Below are positions 37,494 through 47,882 of a stretch of 64,000 bases of DNA, in pieces. The DNA is from Acinetobacter colistiniresistens (GTDB lineage: Bacteria > Pseudomonadota > Gammaproteobacteria > Pseudomonadales > Moraxellaceae): positions 3,162,001 to 3,226,000 of the forward strand of contig NZ_CP102099.1 of NCBI RefSeq assembly GCF_024582815.1. Direction: 5' to 3'. A program made the translations under genes and the position numbers. The notes beneath the pieces are model-generated. The model saw only the letters and a list, made by a program, of their open reading frames with translations. It ran no database searches and was not told where the DNA came from. Position 1 is the stretch's first letter. Every line of letters begins with the position of its first letter.

Positions 37494-38330
37494 TTAACCA
37501 ATACGACGCTTTAAACCCGTCATTTGTAAAACACGTGTTGAAATTTCTTCAATCGACATTTCAGTTACATTTAAATATTTAATTCCCTCAGAGATGTAAA
37601 TCCCCTCAATGGCGCGCAACTCCATTTGGCATTGGCTAAAGCTAGCATAACGACTATTCGCCTTACGCTCATTACGAATTGCCACCAAACGTTCGGCATC
37701 AATCATTAAACCAAAAAGTTTATTTTTATGTTCGCGTAGTACTTTAGGCAAGCGGTTATCATCCAAGTCTTCCTCGGTCAAAGGATAGTTCGCAACACGC
37801 ACACCAAATTGCAGTGACAAATAAATCGAAGTTGGTGTCTTCCCCGAACGAGACACGCCAATTAAAATGATATCGGCTTTATCATAATGGCGCGTTCTTG
37901 CCCCATCATCATTATCCAGTGCGAAATGAACGGCATCGATACGTGCTTTATAATATTCTGAATCAGTTACTGCGTGGGTTTGTCCAACTAGAGTTGTTGG
38001 CGGGATCCCGATTTCCTGTTCTAGTTTACTAATTAATCCTTCAAATACATCAAGATTTACAGCCTTGGCCGTGTTAATAATTTCACGGACATGCGGATCA
38101 ACCAACGTATCAAAAACCAGTGGTAAAGAGCCATCTCGAGATTGACAAGCATTGATCTCCACCACCACATTCATTGCGGCTTCTTCTGTGGTGATATAAG
38201 GCATAATATGAATGTCAAAATCAACATTCGGAAATTGCGCAAGTAGTGAATGTCCAAGGGTTTCTGCGGTAATTGCGGTACCATCTGAAATAAAAAAAAC
38301 GCTCCGTTTAATTTCTTTACTTACGGGCAT
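37494..38330 (-). CDS. ppsR: PEP synthase regulatory kinase/phosphorylase
   Basis: 278 residues from the ATG at 38330, which has GGAG seven bases before it. FFISDGTAITAETLGHSLLAQFP is the conserved start, and IILIGVSRSGKTPTSIYLSLQFG near 150 is the P-loop. PpsR uses ADP to inactivate PEP synthase by phosphorylating a Thr beside the catalytic His, and phosphate to reactivate it. It is divergent from ppsA, its target, a common arrangement. Confidence 0.95.
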   Translation of the reverse strand: MPVSKEIKRSVFFISDGTAITAETLGHSLLAQFPNVDFDIHIMPYITTEEAAMNVVVEINACQSRDGSLPLVFDTLVDPHVREIINTAKAVNLDVFEGLISKLEQEIGIPPTTLVGQTHAVTDSEYYKARIDAVHFALDNDDGARTRHYDKADIILIGVSRSGKTPTSIYLSLQFGVRVANYPLTEEDLDDNRLPKVLREHKNKLFGLMIDAERLVAIRNERKANSRYASFSQCQMELRAIEGIYISEGIKYLNVTEMSIEEISTRVLQMTGLKRRIG

Positions 38331-38488
38331 CAAAATTCTCCTTAAACATTTGTCTTAGTGCTCTATAATCTTTATAGTAAACTCATCTAACATGACTGTC
38401 GCTTAGTAAAATACTAAATCTAAGCACTTTTGTATAATTTCATACCAATGATGGTCATTCATACTGCAAAAAAAGTGGAGTAAATACT

Positions 38489-40867
38489 TTGGAAGCGCGC
38501 GTAATCGGTCTGGAAAAATTAGGAAAACACGATGTCGAACTCGTAGGCGGGAAAAACTCATCTCTGGGTGAAATGATCAGTCATTTATCCAATGCTGGTG
38601 TATCGGTACCGGGTGGCTTTGCAACAACTGCTGCTGCCTATCGTGAGTTCTTAGATCAAAGCGGCTTAAACGCTCGTATTCAAGCTGAACTTTCTCAGCT
38701 TAATGTTGATGATGTAATTACACTTGCTGAAACCGGTGCAAAAATCCGTCAATGGATTGTTGATACTCCGCTCACTGCAACTTTAGAACAAGAAATTCGT
38801 GATGCATTTGCAGCACTTTCAAACGGTAACCCAGACATTGCCGTTGCAGTTCGTTCTTCTGCGACTGCTGAAGATTTACCCGATGCGTCTTTCGCAGGTC
38901 AGCAAGAAACTTTCCTCAACATTCGTGGGATCGATAATATTCTGATCGCGATTAAAGAGGTTTTTGCTTCTCTTTATAATGACCGCGCCATTGCTTACCG
39001 TGTACACCAAGGCTTTGAACATAGTGTTGTCGCTCTTTCTGCTGGCGTACAACGTATGGTTCGCTCAGAAACTGGCGCTGCGGGTGTTATGTTCACGCTA
39101 GATACAGAATCAGGTTTCCGTGATGTGGTATTTATCACCGCATCTTACGGTCTAGGTGAAATGGTGGTGCAAGGTGCAGTTAACCCTGACGAATTCTATT
39201 TATCTAAACCGCTCTTAAATGCAGGTAAACACTCTGTTTTACGTCGTAACCTCGGTTCTAAACACCAAAAAATGATTTATGGTGAAGAAGGTGCGGCAGG
39301 TAAATCTGTGGTTGTGGTTGATGTTGAAAAGCAAGAACGTCAACAATTTGCACTCAATGATCATGAATTACATGAATTGGCTAAACAAGCCTTGATCATT
39401 GAGCAACATTATGGCTCGCCAATGGACATTGAATGGGCAAAAGATGGCGATGATGGTCAAATCTATATCGTTCAAGCACGTCCTGAAACTGTAAAAAGCC
39501 GTCAAAATGTCGGCACAATGGAACGCTACCTGTTAAAACAACGCGGCACCGTGATTTGTGAAGGTCGTTCAATTGGCCAACGTATTGGTTCTGGTAAAGT
39601 TCGCGTTGTGACTTCAATTAAAGAAATGGATAAGGTTCAAGACGGTGATGTACTTGTCTCTGACATGACTGACCCAGACTGGGAACCCGTCATGAAACGT
39701 GCTGCTGCGATTGTCACTAACCGTGGTGGTCGTACGTGTCACGCTGCCATTATTGCACGTGAATTAGGTGTTCCAGCAATCGTAGGTTGTGGTAATGCCA
39801 CCGAAGTCCTTTCAGACGGTCAAGAAGTGACTGTTTCTTGTGCTGAGGGTGATACAGGTTTCATCTATGAAGGTGCATTAGATTTCGAAGTTCAACGTAA
39901 CTCGATTCACTCAATGCCATCACTACCATTCAAGATTATGATGAACGTCGGTAACCCTGACCGCGCATTTGACTTTGCTCAAATTCCAAATGAAGGGATT
40001 GGCTTAGCACGTCTTGAGTTCATTATTAACCGTATGATCGGCGTACATCCAAAAGCATTATTGAATATTGAAAGCTTGCCACGTGAAACACGTGCTGCTG
40101 TCATGGCACGTACAGCGGGTTACTCTTCACCAGTTGAATTCTATGTTGAAAAGTTGGTTGAAGGCATCTCTACACTTGCAGCTGCATTTGCAGACAAGCC
40201 AGTGATTGTACGTATGTCCGACTTCAAATCGAATGAATATGCGAATTTGATCGGTGGTAAGTTATACGAACCTGAAGAAGAAAACCCAATGTTGGGCTTC
40301 CGCGGTGCAAGTCGTTATGTTTCTGACAACTTCCGTGATTGTTTTGAGCTTGAATGCCGTGCCTTGAAAAAAGCACGTGATGAAATGGGCTTAACCAACA
40401 TTCAAATCATGATCCCATTTGTTCGTACTGTTTCTGAAGCAAAACGCGTCATTGAGTTGCTTGCTCTAAATGGTTTAAAACGTGGTGAAAATGGTCTTAA
40501 AGTCATTATGATGTGTGAACTTCCAACCAATGCATTATTGGCTGAGCAATTTCTTGAACATTTCGATGGCTTCTCTATCGGCTCAAATGACTTAACACAA
40601 TTAACACTAGGTCTAGACCGCGACTCTGGTATCGTGTCTCACTTATTCGATGAGCGTGATCCAGCAGTTAAAGCGCTGCTTTCTATGGCCATTCATGCTT
40701 GCCGTAAAGCAGGCAAATATGTCGGTATTTGTGGTCAAGGTCCTTCGGATCACCCTGACCTTGCTAAATGGCTTATGGAACAAGGGATTGAATCTGTGTC
40801 ACTTAACCCTGACTCAGTACTTGATACATGGTTCTTCCTTGCTGAAGAACAAATCAAGCAAGCCTAG
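38489..40867 (+). CDS. ppsA: Phosphoenolpyruvate synthase
   Basis: 792 residues. The start codon is TTG at 38489, set by the GGAG eight bases upstream and by the family's N-terminus ([28 protein letters not shown]). The ATP-grasp half is at about 1-340 ([24 protein letters not shown], in parts), the swivelling domain carries the phospho-His in [17 protein letters not shown] near residue 418, and the PEP-binding barrel follows. It makes PEP from pyruvate and ATP, essential for growth on organic acids because Acinetobacter feeds carbon into gluconeogenesis. A strong terminator follows. Confidence 0.97.
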   Translation: MEARVIGLEKLGKHDVELVGGKNSSLGEMISHLSNAGVSVPGGFATTAAAYREFLDQSGLNARIQAELSQLNVDDVITLAETGAKIRQWIVDTPLTATLEQEIRDAFAALSNGNPDIAVAVRSSATAEDLPDASFAGQQETFLNIRGIDNILIAIKEVFASLYNDRAIAYRVHQGFEHSVVALSAGVQRMVRSETGAAGVMFTLDTESGFRDVVFITASYGLGEMVVQGAVNPDEFYLSKPLLNAGKHSVLRRNLGSKHQKMIYGEEGAAGKSVVVVDVEKQERQQFALNDHELHELAKQALIIEQHYGSPMDIEWAKDGDDGQIYIVQARPETVKSRQNVGTMERYLLKQRGTVICEGRSIGQRIGSGKVRVVTSIKEMDKVQDGDVLVSDMTDPDWEPVMKRAAAIVTNRGGRTCHAAIIARELGVPAIVGCGNATEVLSDGQEVTVSCAEGDTGFIYEGALDFEVQRNSIHSMPSLPFKIMMNVGNPDRAFDFAQIPNEGIGLARLEFIINRMIGVHPKALLNIESLPRETRAAVMARTAGYSSPVEFYVEKLVEGISTLAAAFADKPVIVRMSDFKSNEYANLIGGKLYEPEEENPMLGFRGASRYVSDNFRDCFELECRALKKARDEMGLTNIQIMIPFVRTVSEAKRVIELLALNGLKRGENGLKVIMMCELPTNALLAEQFLEHFDGFSIGSNDLTQLTLGLDRDSGIVSHLFDERDPAVKALLSMAIHACRKAGKYVGICGQGPSDHPDLAKWLMEQGIESVSLNPDSVLDTWFFLAEEQIKQA

Positions 40868-40877
40868 TCTTTTTTAG

Positions 40878-40908
40878 AAAAAGACCCTCCTTTGCAGGGT
40901 CTTTTTTC
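40878..40908 (+). terminator. ppsA terminator
   Basis: AAAGACCCT and AGGGTCTTT pair perfectly around seven bases, followed by a T run, ten bases after the ppsA stop. Confidence 0.9.
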
Positions 40909-40935
40909 ATCTTTCGTAATTGAGATTTTTAAATT

Positions 40936-41697
40936 ATGCAAATTTACTTGGCTCGTAACAATCAACAAGCAGGACCTTATAGTTTAGAACAAGTGAACCA
41001 GATGCTTGCTAGTCAACAAGTTTTATTGACCGATTTAGCTTGGCATGAAGGCATGGCCGAATGGAAAACACTTGGCGAACTAACACAAGGCAAACTTGTC
41101 TACGAACCTGTAGGTTACTCTCCTTTTAGTGCTCAAGTTAAAACTGAAACGAATGAACCAACTTACAAAATCAAAGTCGAACAGAAAGCACCTGAACTAG
41201 CCCCTTTTCACTCTCGTGCATTGGCAAAGGTTTTTGATTTAATCTTATGGCTACCAATGGCCTCAATTCCATCTTTCTTTTTTAATGAAAGCCAATATCA
41301 AGAATTATTCGAGATTCAAAAACAGATGCAAGCAACCCAAATTGCATCGGATAAAGCAGTAGAATTACAGCACCAACTGATGCAGTTAATTCCAAGTGAA
41401 GCATGGATAATGATCTTTACTTACCTGATTATTATGCTCATGATCCAAGCATTTTTCATTGCAAAATCAGGCCAGAGCCTAGGTAAAAAAATCGCCAAGA
41501 TTAAAATTGTAGATGTAGAAACCGCTGCGCCAGTCAGCACAATTCGGGCCTTCTGGGTAAGAAGTGTGCTCTTCATTATTCTTAACCTTCTTCTAATCCC
41601 AATCATTACCGTGATTGATTATGCTTTATTCGCATTTACTAAAAATCGTCAAACTTTGCACGATAAATTGGCAAAAACCAAGGTAATTAAGCAGTAA
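40936..41697 (+). CDS. GYF_2 and RDD domain membrane protein
   Basis: 253 residues. Residues 1-55 match the GYF_2 domain (IYLARNNQQAGPYSLEQVNQML, then DLAWHEGMAEWKTLGEL). From about 95 an RDD domain follows: FHSRALAKVFDLILWLP has the signature Arg and Asp, with further membrane helices at about 155-180 (IFTYLIIMLMIQAFFI) and 200-235, and GQSLGKKIAKIKIVD between them. RDD proteins are inner-membrane proteins, some of them ion antiporters; the function here is unknown. A terminator follows. Confidence 0.85.
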   Translation: MQIYLARNNQQAGPYSLEQVNQMLASQQVLLTDLAWHEGMAEWKTLGELTQGKLVYEPVGYSPFSAQVKTETNEPTYKIKVEQKAPELAPFHSRALAKVFDLILWLPMASIPSFFFNESQYQELFEIQKQMQATQIASDKAVELQHQLMQLIPSEAWIMIFTYLIIMLMIQAFFIAKSGQSLGKKIAKIKIVDVETAAPVSTIRAFWVRSVLFIILNLLLIPIITVIDYALFAFTKNRQTLHDKLAKTKVIKQ

Positions 41698-41713
41698 TCA
41701 CAAATCAATAAAC

Positions 41714-41738
41714 AAAAGAGGATTTATTCCTCTTTTTA
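41714..41738 (+). terminator. Terminator after the GYF-RDD gene
   Basis: AAAAGAGGA pairs with TCCTCTTTT around TTTAT and continues in T, sixteen bases after the stop codon. Confidence 0.8.
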
Positions 41739-41881
41739 TATATTAAATTGATATCTATAGAAAAAAATGTACCGAAACAACAATCCCTACAAGATAAATC
41801 GGGTTTTAAAACAAGCAGTTCAGACCACTTTATCAGTAGCTTAGTTTTTCAATATGAGGCATAATGCCCAACAACGTAGCG

Positions 41882-41935
41882 GTGTCGCGTGATTGCTAAG
41901 CATTTTTTATACAATTCTTATCAATCACGCGACAC
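41882..41935. repeat. Perfect 14-bp inverted repeat upstream of cyoA
   Basis: GTGTCGCGTGATTG is followed, 26 bases later, by its exact reverse complement. It lies 58 bases before the cyoA start, most likely in the mRNA leader. The 295-base gap between the RDD gene and cyoA holds nothing else I can identify. It could be a transcriptional attenuator, a regulator-binding site or an mRNA structure. Confidence 0.75.
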
Positions 41936-41992
41936 TTTAATCGCTATCCCATAATTTAATTAGGGAATGGGACTCTTCACCGAGGTTGTAAA

Positions 41993-43048
41993 ATGAGACA
42001 AACGATTTTAGCTGTATTGTCTTTATCAACGATGGCTGCACTCTTAACTGGGTGCGGTGGTGATATGGTACTTCTAAACAATAAAGGTCCAGTTGGTCAA
42101 GGTCAAAGTAACTTGATGATGACTGCGATCTATCTAATGCTATTGGTGGTGATTCCATCAATCGTCATGGCATTATGGTTTGGTTGGAAATATCGCGCGT
42201 CGAATAAAGATGCAGACTATAAACCTACTTGGGCACACTCTACGGCAATTGAAATTGTTGTATGGGGCGTACCTGTCATTATTATTGGTATTTTAGCTTG
42301 GTTAACTTGGTGGGGTTCCCACAAGTACGACCCTTACCGTCCGCTAGAATCAGATAAAGCACCATTGACTATTCAAGCTGTCGCTGAACAGTTCAAATGG
42401 ATTTTTATCTATCCTGAGCAAAATATTGCAACGGTAAACGAAGTACGCTTCCCAGAACAAACACCAGTAAGCTTTAAAATCACTTCTAACTTTACGATGA
42501 ACTCGTTCTTCATCCCACAGTTAGGCGGTCAGATTTACGCAATGGCTGGTATGCAAACTCACCTTCATCTATTAGCCGATGAGCCAGGAGTTTTCCGTGG
42601 TTTCTCAGCAAACTATTCAGGTTACGGTTTCTCACAAATGCGCTTTAAAGCACATAGCGTGACTGAGCCAGAATTTGCACAATGGGTAGAAGCAGTTAAA
42701 GCTGGTAATGGTACAAGTATCAACCCTGAAGCAATTCAAAAAGGCACACTTGACCAAGCTGAGTTAGCAACGCTTAAAGATGGCGATCGTTCTAAGCATC
42801 AGATCGAACATTTAGTGAATCGTGCTAAAGCTGCTGGTGATCAAGAAGCACTTGCTAAAGCTGAAGCGATGAAACCGTTCCCGACTAAGCCACACCCAGT
42901 GACTTATTACTCATCAGTTGAGCCAAAATTGTTTGAAACAATCATCAACCATTATATGAGTAACTATCACGGTGCTGACCATTCTGCTGGACATAATGCA
43001 ACAGCAGAAACTCATGCTGCAGCAGAACACGCTGCTCAAGGGGAATAA
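41993..43048 (+). CDS. cyoA: Cytochrome bo3 ubiquinol oxidase subunit II
   Basis: 351 residues. The lipoprotein signal ends with LLTGCGGD, so Cys is lipidated. Two membrane helices follow (about 45-65 and 85-105), then a periplasmic cupredoxin-like domain with FPEQTPVSFKITSNFTMNSFFIPQLGGQIYAM. The copper ligands of cytochrome c oxidases are absent, as expected in a quinol oxidase. The last 40 residues are His-, Ala- and Glu-rich. It opens cyoABCDE; the spacing to cyoB is three bases. Confidence 0.95.
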   Translation: MRQTILAVLSLSTMAALLTGCGGDMVLLNNKGPVGQGQSNLMMTAIYLMLLVVIPSIVMALWFGWKYRASNKDADYKPTWAHSTAIEIVVWGVPVIIIGILAWLTWWGSHKYDPYRPLESDKAPLTIQAVAEQFKWIFIYPEQNIATVNEVRFPEQTPVSFKITSNFTMNSFFIPQLGGQIYAMAGMQTHLHLLADEPGVFRGFSANYSGYGFSQMRFKAHSVTEPEFAQWVEAVKAGNGTSINPEAIQKGTLDQAELATLKDGDRSKHQIEHLVNRAKAAGDQEALAKAEAMKPFPTKPHPVTYYSSVEPKLFETIINHYMSNYHGADHSAGHNATAETHAAAEHAAQGE

Positions 43049-43051
43049 GAC

Positions 43052-45043
43052 ATGGATATGATTTTTGGTAAATTGGGGTGGGATTCTATCCCGACTGAAC
43101 CCCTTGTACTTGTCACCATGGTCTTTATGGCACTTGGTGCAATTGCTGTTTTGGGCGGTATCACCTATTTCAAGAAATGGGGATATTTGTGGAATGAGTG
43201 GTTTATCACTGTAGACCATAAAAAGATTGGTATCATGTATATCATCGTATCTGTGGTCATGCTTCTGCGTGGTTTCGCCGATGCGATCATGATGCGTCTA
43301 CAACTTTTCCTCGCGAAAGGCGGCGGCGAAGGTTACTTACATCCTGACCACTACGACCAGATCTTCACCGCGCACGGTGTAATCATGATCTTCTTCGTGG
43401 CCATGGGTCTCGTTGTTGGTATGATGAACATCTCTGTACCTTTACAGATTGGTGCTCGTGACGTTGCTTTCCCATTATTAAACTCTTTAAGCTTCTGGTT
43501 ATTCGCAGGCGCTGCTGGTTTGATGATGCTTTCACTTGTATTAGGTGAATTTGCTGCGACTGGTTGGATGGCTTACCCTCCTCTATCTGGCATTCAATAT
43601 TCTCCTGGTGTAGGTGTTGACTACTATATCTGGGCACTTCAGGTTTCTGGTCTAGGTACGCTTTTATCTGGTGTTAACTTCTTTGTTACCATCATCAAGA
43701 TGCGTGCGCCTGGCATGAAATTGATGGACATGCCTATTTTTACGTGGACTTCACTGTGTACGGCTGTATTAATCATTGCATCATTCCCTGTATTAACAGG
43801 TACGCTTGCAATGCTTACACTTGACCGTTACTTCGGTTTCCATTTCTTCACCAATGAGCTTGGCGGTAGCCCAATGCTTTACGTGAACTTGATCTGGACA
43901 TGGGGTCACCCTGAAGTATATATCTTGGTATTGCCAGCATTTGGTCTATACTCAGAAATCGTTGCAACCTTCTCTCGTAAAGCGTTGTTCGGTTATAAAT
44001 CTATGGTGTATGCAACGATTGCGATTACTGTTCTTGCGTTCGTTGTATGGCTTCACCACTTCTTCACCATGGGTGCTGGTGCGAACGTTAATGCGTTCTT
44101 CGGTATCATGACCATGGTTATTGCGATTCCAACAGGTGTGAAAATCTTCTCTTGGTTATTCACAATGTATAAAGGTCGCATCACCTTTACTACTCCTATG
44201 TTATGGACGCTTGGCTTCCTGGTAACATTTGGTATTGGTGGTTTAACTGGCGTACTTATGGCTGTTCCACCTGCGGACTTCCTTGTACACAACTCATTGT
44301 TCTTGATCGCTCACTTCCATAACGTAATTATCGGTGGTGTGGTGTTTGGTATGTTTGCCGGCATCATCTTCTACTGGCCAAAAATGTTTGGTTGGAAGCT
44401 CAATGAAGCATGGGGTAAAGCTGCATTCTGGTTCTGGTTCTTCGGTTTTTACTTTGCATTCATGCCACTTTATATCCTTGGTTTCATGGGTATGACACGT
44501 CGTTTGAATACATATGACAACCCAGAATGGGATCCGTACTTGGCGATTGCGTTGTTTGGTGCTGTTCTTGTTGCGATTGGTATTGCCTGCTTCTTGATGC
44601 AAATCATCGTTGGTTTCTTACAACGTAAGGACAACATGGACCATACTGGCGATCCGTGGGATAGCCGTACCCTTGAATGGGCAACGTCATCTCCTGCCCC
44701 ATTCTATAACTTTGCACATGTACCGGAAGCTAGCGGTGTTGATCGTTTCTGGACTGACAAAGAAAATGGTGTAGCATACGCACGTAACACTAAATATGAA
44801 GACATCCACATGCCGACTGATCGTGCTGCTGGTTTTGTCATTGCAATGTTCATTACATTACTTGGCTTTGCACTTATCTGGCATATTTGGTGGCTTGTTG
44901 TTGTTTCATTCGTTTCAGCTGTTGTTAGCTTGATCGTGAGTTCATTCACCAAGAATGTTGACTACTACGTTCCTGCTGCTGAAGTTGAGCGTATTGAAAA
45001 CGAACGCTATGCTTTACTTGAAAAACACTTGAAGAAGGACTAA
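43052..45043 (+). CDS. cyoB: Cytochrome bo3 ubiquinol oxidase subunit I
   Basis: 663 residues with about fifteen membrane helices. [11 protein letters not shown] carries a heme b ligand His, [17 protein letters not shown] carries the CuB His and the cross-linked Tyr, WLHHFFTMG has two CuB His, and [14 protein letters not shown] carries the heme ligands. The enzyme reduces oxygen to water with ubiquinol electrons and pumps protons. It is the catalytic core of the complex. Confidence 0.97.
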   Translation: MDMIFGKLGWDSIPTEPLVLVTMVFMALGAIAVLGGITYFKKWGYLWNEWFITVDHKKIGIMYIIVSVVMLLRGFADAIMMRLQLFLAKGGGEGYLHPDHYDQIFTAHGVIMIFFVAMGLVVGMMNISVPLQIGARDVAFPLLNSLSFWLFAGAAGLMMLSLVLGEFAATGWMAYPPLSGIQYSPGVGVDYYIWALQVSGLGTLLSGVNFFVTIIKMRAPGMKLMDMPIFTWTSLCTAVLIIASFPVLTGTLAMLTLDRYFGFHFFTNELGGSPMLYVNLIWTWGHPEVYILVLPAFGLYSEIVATFSRKALFGYKSMVYATIAITVLAFVVWLHHFFTMGAGANVNAFFGIMTMVIAIPTGVKIFSWLFTMYKGRITFTTPMLWTLGFLVTFGIGGLTGVLMAVPPADFLVHNSLFLIAHFHNVIIGGVVFGMFAGIIFYWPKMFGWKLNEAWGKAAFWFWFFGFYFAFMPLYILGFMGMTRRLNTYDNPEWDPYLAIALFGAVLVAIGIACFLMQIIVGFLQRKDNMDHTGDPWDSRTLEWATSSPAPFYNFAHVPEASGVDRFWTDKENGVAYARNTKYEDIHMPTDRAAGFVIAMFITLLGFALIWHIWWLVVVSFVSAVVSLIVSSFTKNVDYYVPAAEVERIENERYALLEKHLKKD

Positions 45044-45047
45044 GGAA

Positions 45048-45668
45048 ATGGCTGAAGTACTTCATCACGACAACCACGGCCACGATGGTCATCATGAACA
45101 TGATGATACGGACTTAACGGTCTTTGGTTTCTGGACATACTTGATGAGTGACTTGATTCTTTTCGGATCACTCTTCATTGCGTTCGCTGTATTAAGCAGT
45201 CATATCCCGCCAGGAACCCCAAGTGCATATGACCTGTTCCATGATTCATTAGGCTTCGTCTTAACTGAAACATTTGCCTTATTGATCTCATCGGTAACAT
45301 TTGGTTTTGCTGTACTTGCATCTTATAAAAAGAATGTAAATCAAGTCATCACTTGGTTATTCATTACATTCCTTTTCGGTGCATCGTTCATTGGTATGGA
45401 AATCTATGAGTTCCGTCACCTTGTACATGAAGGTCATGGCCCTACTCACAGTGCATTCTTATCATCGTTCTTTACTTTGGTTGGTACACACGGTATCCAC
45501 GTAACTTCTGGTTTAGTGTGGATGTTGGTATTGATATATCAAATCAAAAAGAATGGTTTGACCTTACCGAATACACGTCGTCTCGCTTGCTTAAGCTTGT
45601 TCTGGCACTTCCTTGACATCGTTTGGATCTGTGTATTCAGCGTCGTTTACTTACTGGGAGTTCTCTAA
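45048..45668 (+). CDS. cyoC: Cytochrome bo3 ubiquinol oxidase subunit III
   Basis: 206 residues with five membrane helices after a His/Asp-rich start ([15 protein letters not shown]). [23 protein letters not shown] is the typical first helix and [17 protein letters not shown] a later one. Its TAA shares the final A with the cyoD start, so the two are translationally coupled. Confidence 0.95.
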   Translation: MAEVLHHDNHGHDGHHEHDDTDLTVFGFWTYLMSDLILFGSLFIAFAVLSSHIPPGTPSAYDLFHDSLGFVLTETFALLISSVTFGFAVLASYKKNVNQVITWLFITFLFGASFIGMEIYEFRHLVHEGHGPTHSAFLSSFFTLVGTHGIHVTSGLVWMLVLIYQIKKNGLTLPNTRRLACLSLFWHFLDIVWICVFSVVYLLGVL

Positions 45669-45997
45669 TGAGTAGTCATGACCATAATGCTGCAGGTGCG
45701 TCACACGGTAACTTTAAACAATACACTGTTGGATTTATCCTTTCTGTTATCCTCACCATCATCCCCTTCGGGATGGTGATGTCGGGTGGTTTCAGCCGTG
45801 GCGTTTTAGTTACAGTAATTGCAATTACTGCTGTTGCTCAGGTACTTGTACAACTTGTGTACTTCTTACACATGAATACATCATCTGAACAACGTTGGAA
45901 CCTTATTGCATTTATCTACACAATTTTATGTATTGCCGTACTCTTGGTCGGCTCTGTGTGGATTATGAATTACCTACACTACAACATGATGATCTAA
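45668..45997 (+). CDS. cyoD: Cytochrome bo3 ubiquinol oxidase subunit IV
   Basis: 109 residues starting at [19 protein letters not shown], with three membrane helices: YTVGFILSVILTIIPFGMVM, a second around TVIAITAVAQVLVQLVYFLHM, and a third near the C-terminus. It is a small structural subunit of the oxidase. The start overlaps the cyoC stop. Confidence 0.94.
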   Translation: MSSHDHNAAGASHGNFKQYTVGFILSVILTIIPFGMVMSGGFSRGVLVTVIAITAVAQVLVQLVYFLHMNTSSEQRWNLIAFIYTILCIAVLLVGSVWIMNYLHYNMMI

Positions 45998-46007
45998 ACT
46001 GATTGTC

Positions 46008-46886
46008 ATGTGGAAAAAGTACTTATTCCTGACTAAACCAGGAATTCTCTTCGGTAATTTTATTACCACCTTGGGCGGCTTCTTCTTAGCCGCCCAAGGC
46101 TCTATAGACTGCCTCTTATTATTACTGACCCTACTCGGAACAACTTTTGTTGTTGCTTCAGGTTGCGTCGTCAATAATGTAATTGATCAAGACATCGATC
46201 AAAAAATGCAACGCACCATGAACCGTGCCCTTGTGCAAAAAACGATTTCTCCGACTGTTGCCATGTCTTATGCATGGGTTTTAGGCGTAATTGGTTTTAG
46301 CATTCTTTGGTTCTATGTGAATGGCTATGCTTTTTTATTTGCTGTCATTGGTTTTGTCGTCTATGTCGGTTTTTATAGTTTGTGGAGCAAACGCACCACC
46401 ATCCATCAGACCGTCATTGGTAGTATTTCTGGAGCGAGTCCTCCTGTTATTGGTTATACGGCTGTAAGTCATCAGTTCGATGTTGCGGCACTCCTGATCT
46501 TTGTTGCATATGCTTTATGGCAAATGCCACATTCCTGGGCCATTGCAATTTATCGTTTTGATGATTACAAAAATGCAGGAATTCCAATTTTACCTGTAGC
46601 GCGCTCTATTTTGAGAACGAAAATCGAATCCGTGATTTATGTGATTTTATTTAGCGTTGCAATGAATGCACTGTATGTTTATGGATATACCAACATCATT
46701 TTCCTGGTCATCTGTAATGCACTATGTATTTATTGGCTCTATATCGGTATTTTAGGATTCAAAGCTAAAGATGATCAGCTTTGGGCAAAACGCTTTTTCC
46801 TTTTCTCAGTAATTCTCGTTACTGTTATCAGTCTAAGCTTTAGTTTTACCTTTAAAAGCCCTGCACCATTCCTCCCTCTTTTTTAA
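46008..46886 (+). CDS. cyoE: Protoheme IX farnesyltransferase (heme O synthase)
   Basis: 292 residues with about nine membrane helices. LTKPGILFGNFITTLGGFFLA is the conserved first segment, and NNVIDQDIDQKMQRTMNRAL carries the Asp-rich prenyl diphosphate site; a second Asp motif is in YRFDDYKNAGIPILP. It farnesylates heme B to make heme O for CyoB. A terminator hairpin begins at its stop codon. Confidence 0.95.
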   Translation: MWKKYLFLTKPGILFGNFITTLGGFFLAAQGSIDCLLLLLTLLGTTFVVASGCVVNNVIDQDIDQKMQRTMNRALVQKTISPTVAMSYAWVLGVIGFSILWFYVNGYAFLFAVIGFVVYVGFYSLWSKRTTIHQTVIGSISGASPPVIGYTAVSHQFDVAALLIFVAYALWQMPHSWAIAIYRFDDYKNAGIPILPVARSILRTKIESVIYVILFSVAMNALYVYGYTNIIFLVICNALCIYWLYIGILGFKAKDDQLWAKRFFLFSVILVTVISLSFSFTFKSPAPFLPLF

Positions 46887-46914
46887 AAAGATAGAGAATG
46901 CTCTATCTTTTTAT
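46885..46914 (+). terminator. cyo operon terminator
   Basis: AAAAAGATAGAG and CTCTATCTTTTT form a perfect 12-bp stem around AATG and run into T-rich DNA. The left arm begins at the cyoE stop codon. From 46915 to 47124 I see no gene and no clear signal. Confidence 0.88.
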
Positions 46915-47124
46915 TCTCCCTCGCTGTAATCATTTCGTGCAATAAAAACATTCGCTTCTTTATTGCCTAAATGAAATCTCTCCCCCCTTCCTCGTGATTT
47001 TTATTTTCTCACATTAAAATCGGTGGTTACTCACCACAAGATCATTTTGTTTTCAATCCGATCCAACCTACCTCGCTTTTTTCACGGCTATACCCAAAAA
47101 CTAAAAATCGAGACCACGCCAGAT

Positions 47125-47153
47125 TTGCTTTATCGCGCTGATTTGCATATAAT
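47125..47153 (+). promoter_or_regulatory. Sigma-70 promoter for rpsF-rpsR-rplI
   Basis: TTGCTT, exactly 17 bases, then a perfect TATAAT. Transcription would start near 47160 and give a leader of roughly 88 bases before rpsF. Confidence 0.75.
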
Positions 47154-47192
47154 CGCCGCTTCGCAATTTGCGACATAACTTTTAAGTTATGA

Positions 47193-47241
47193 CTCCTTGC
47201 TTCTGATTTTTATAATTAGGGGCTGCTTAAACCGTAAGGAG
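47193..47241 (+). promoter_or_regulatory. Probable S6:S18-binding leader of the rpsF operon
   Basis: In the RNA, CTCCTTGC (47193-47200) can pair with GTAAGGAG (47234-47241), which contains the rpsF ribosome binding site. CCG at 47232-47234 lies at the edge of this pairing. An inner hairpin can form from GCTTCTGA (47199-47206) and TTAGGGGC (47216-47223). This matches the known S6:S18 element, where a CCG next to the helix binds the S6-S18 pair and shuts off translation. The two helices share two bases, so the exact fold needs checking. Confidence 0.55.
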
Positions 47242-47247
47242 CTGACA

Positions 47248-47631
47248 ATGCGTCACTACGAAATCGTACTATTGGTACATCCAGACCAAAGCGATCAAGT
47301 TGTAGGTATGGTTGAACGCTATATCTCTCAGATCAAAGAAGCTGAAGGTCAAATTCACCGTTTAGAAGATTGGGGCCGCCGCCAATTGGCTTACCCGATT
47401 AACAAAATTCACAAAGCACACTACATTCTTATGAATGTTGAATGTGGTCAAACGACTCTTGATGAATTAGAAGAATTGTTCCGTTATAACGATGCAATCA
47501 TTCGTAACATCATCATCCGTCGTGAACACGCAATTACTGAAGAATCTTTACTTGCTAAGAGTGCTGAAGAAAAACGTGCGCGTAAAGCTCAACGTGAAGA
47601 AGCACAACAAGCAGTTCAAGAAGCTGAATAA
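47248..47631 (+). CDS. rpsF: 30S ribosomal protein S6
   Basis: 127 residues from the ATG at 47248 ([18 protein letters not shown]), preceded by [30 protein letters not shown] is the central signature, and the C-terminus is a charged Glu/Ala-rich tail. S6 binds S18 and 16S rRNA in the central domain of the small subunit. It is the first gene of rpsF-rpsR-rplI. Confidence 0.97.
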   Translation: MRHYEIVLLVHPDQSDQVVGMVERYISQIKEAEGQIHRLEDWGRRQLAYPINKIHKAHYILMNVECGQTTLDELEELFRYNDAIIRNIIIRREHAITEESLLAKSAEEKRARKAQREEAQQAVQEAE

Positions 47632-47642
47632 GGAGAACATCA

Positions 47643-47870
47643 ATGGCACGTTTTTACCGTCGTCGCAAGTTCTGCCGCTTTACAGCTGAGAATGTTGCGT
47701 ACATCGACTACAAAGATATCGACACTTTAAAACAGTACATCACTGAAAACGGCAAGATTGTTCCTAGCCGTATTACAGGTACTAAAGCTCGTTATCAACG
47801 TCAATTAGCGTTAGCTATTAAACAAGCTCGCTATTTGTCTTTGATTCCGTACACTGACAACCATAAGTAA
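47643..47870 (+). CDS. rpsR: 30S ribosomal protein S18
   Basis: 75 residues: [18 protein letters not shown], then [36 protein letters not shown] (cited by its parts [14 protein letters not shown] and [18 protein letters not shown]), the full family pattern. It partners S6. GGAGAA precedes the ATG, eleven bases after rpsF. Confidence 0.97.
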
Positions 47871-47882
47871 GTGAGGTGAGCT

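Noticed and set aside
47197..47247. N-terminal extension of rpsF
   Set aside because: The longer frame covers the probable S6:S18 leader and lacks S6 sequence; the ATG at 47248 has AAGGAG in place.
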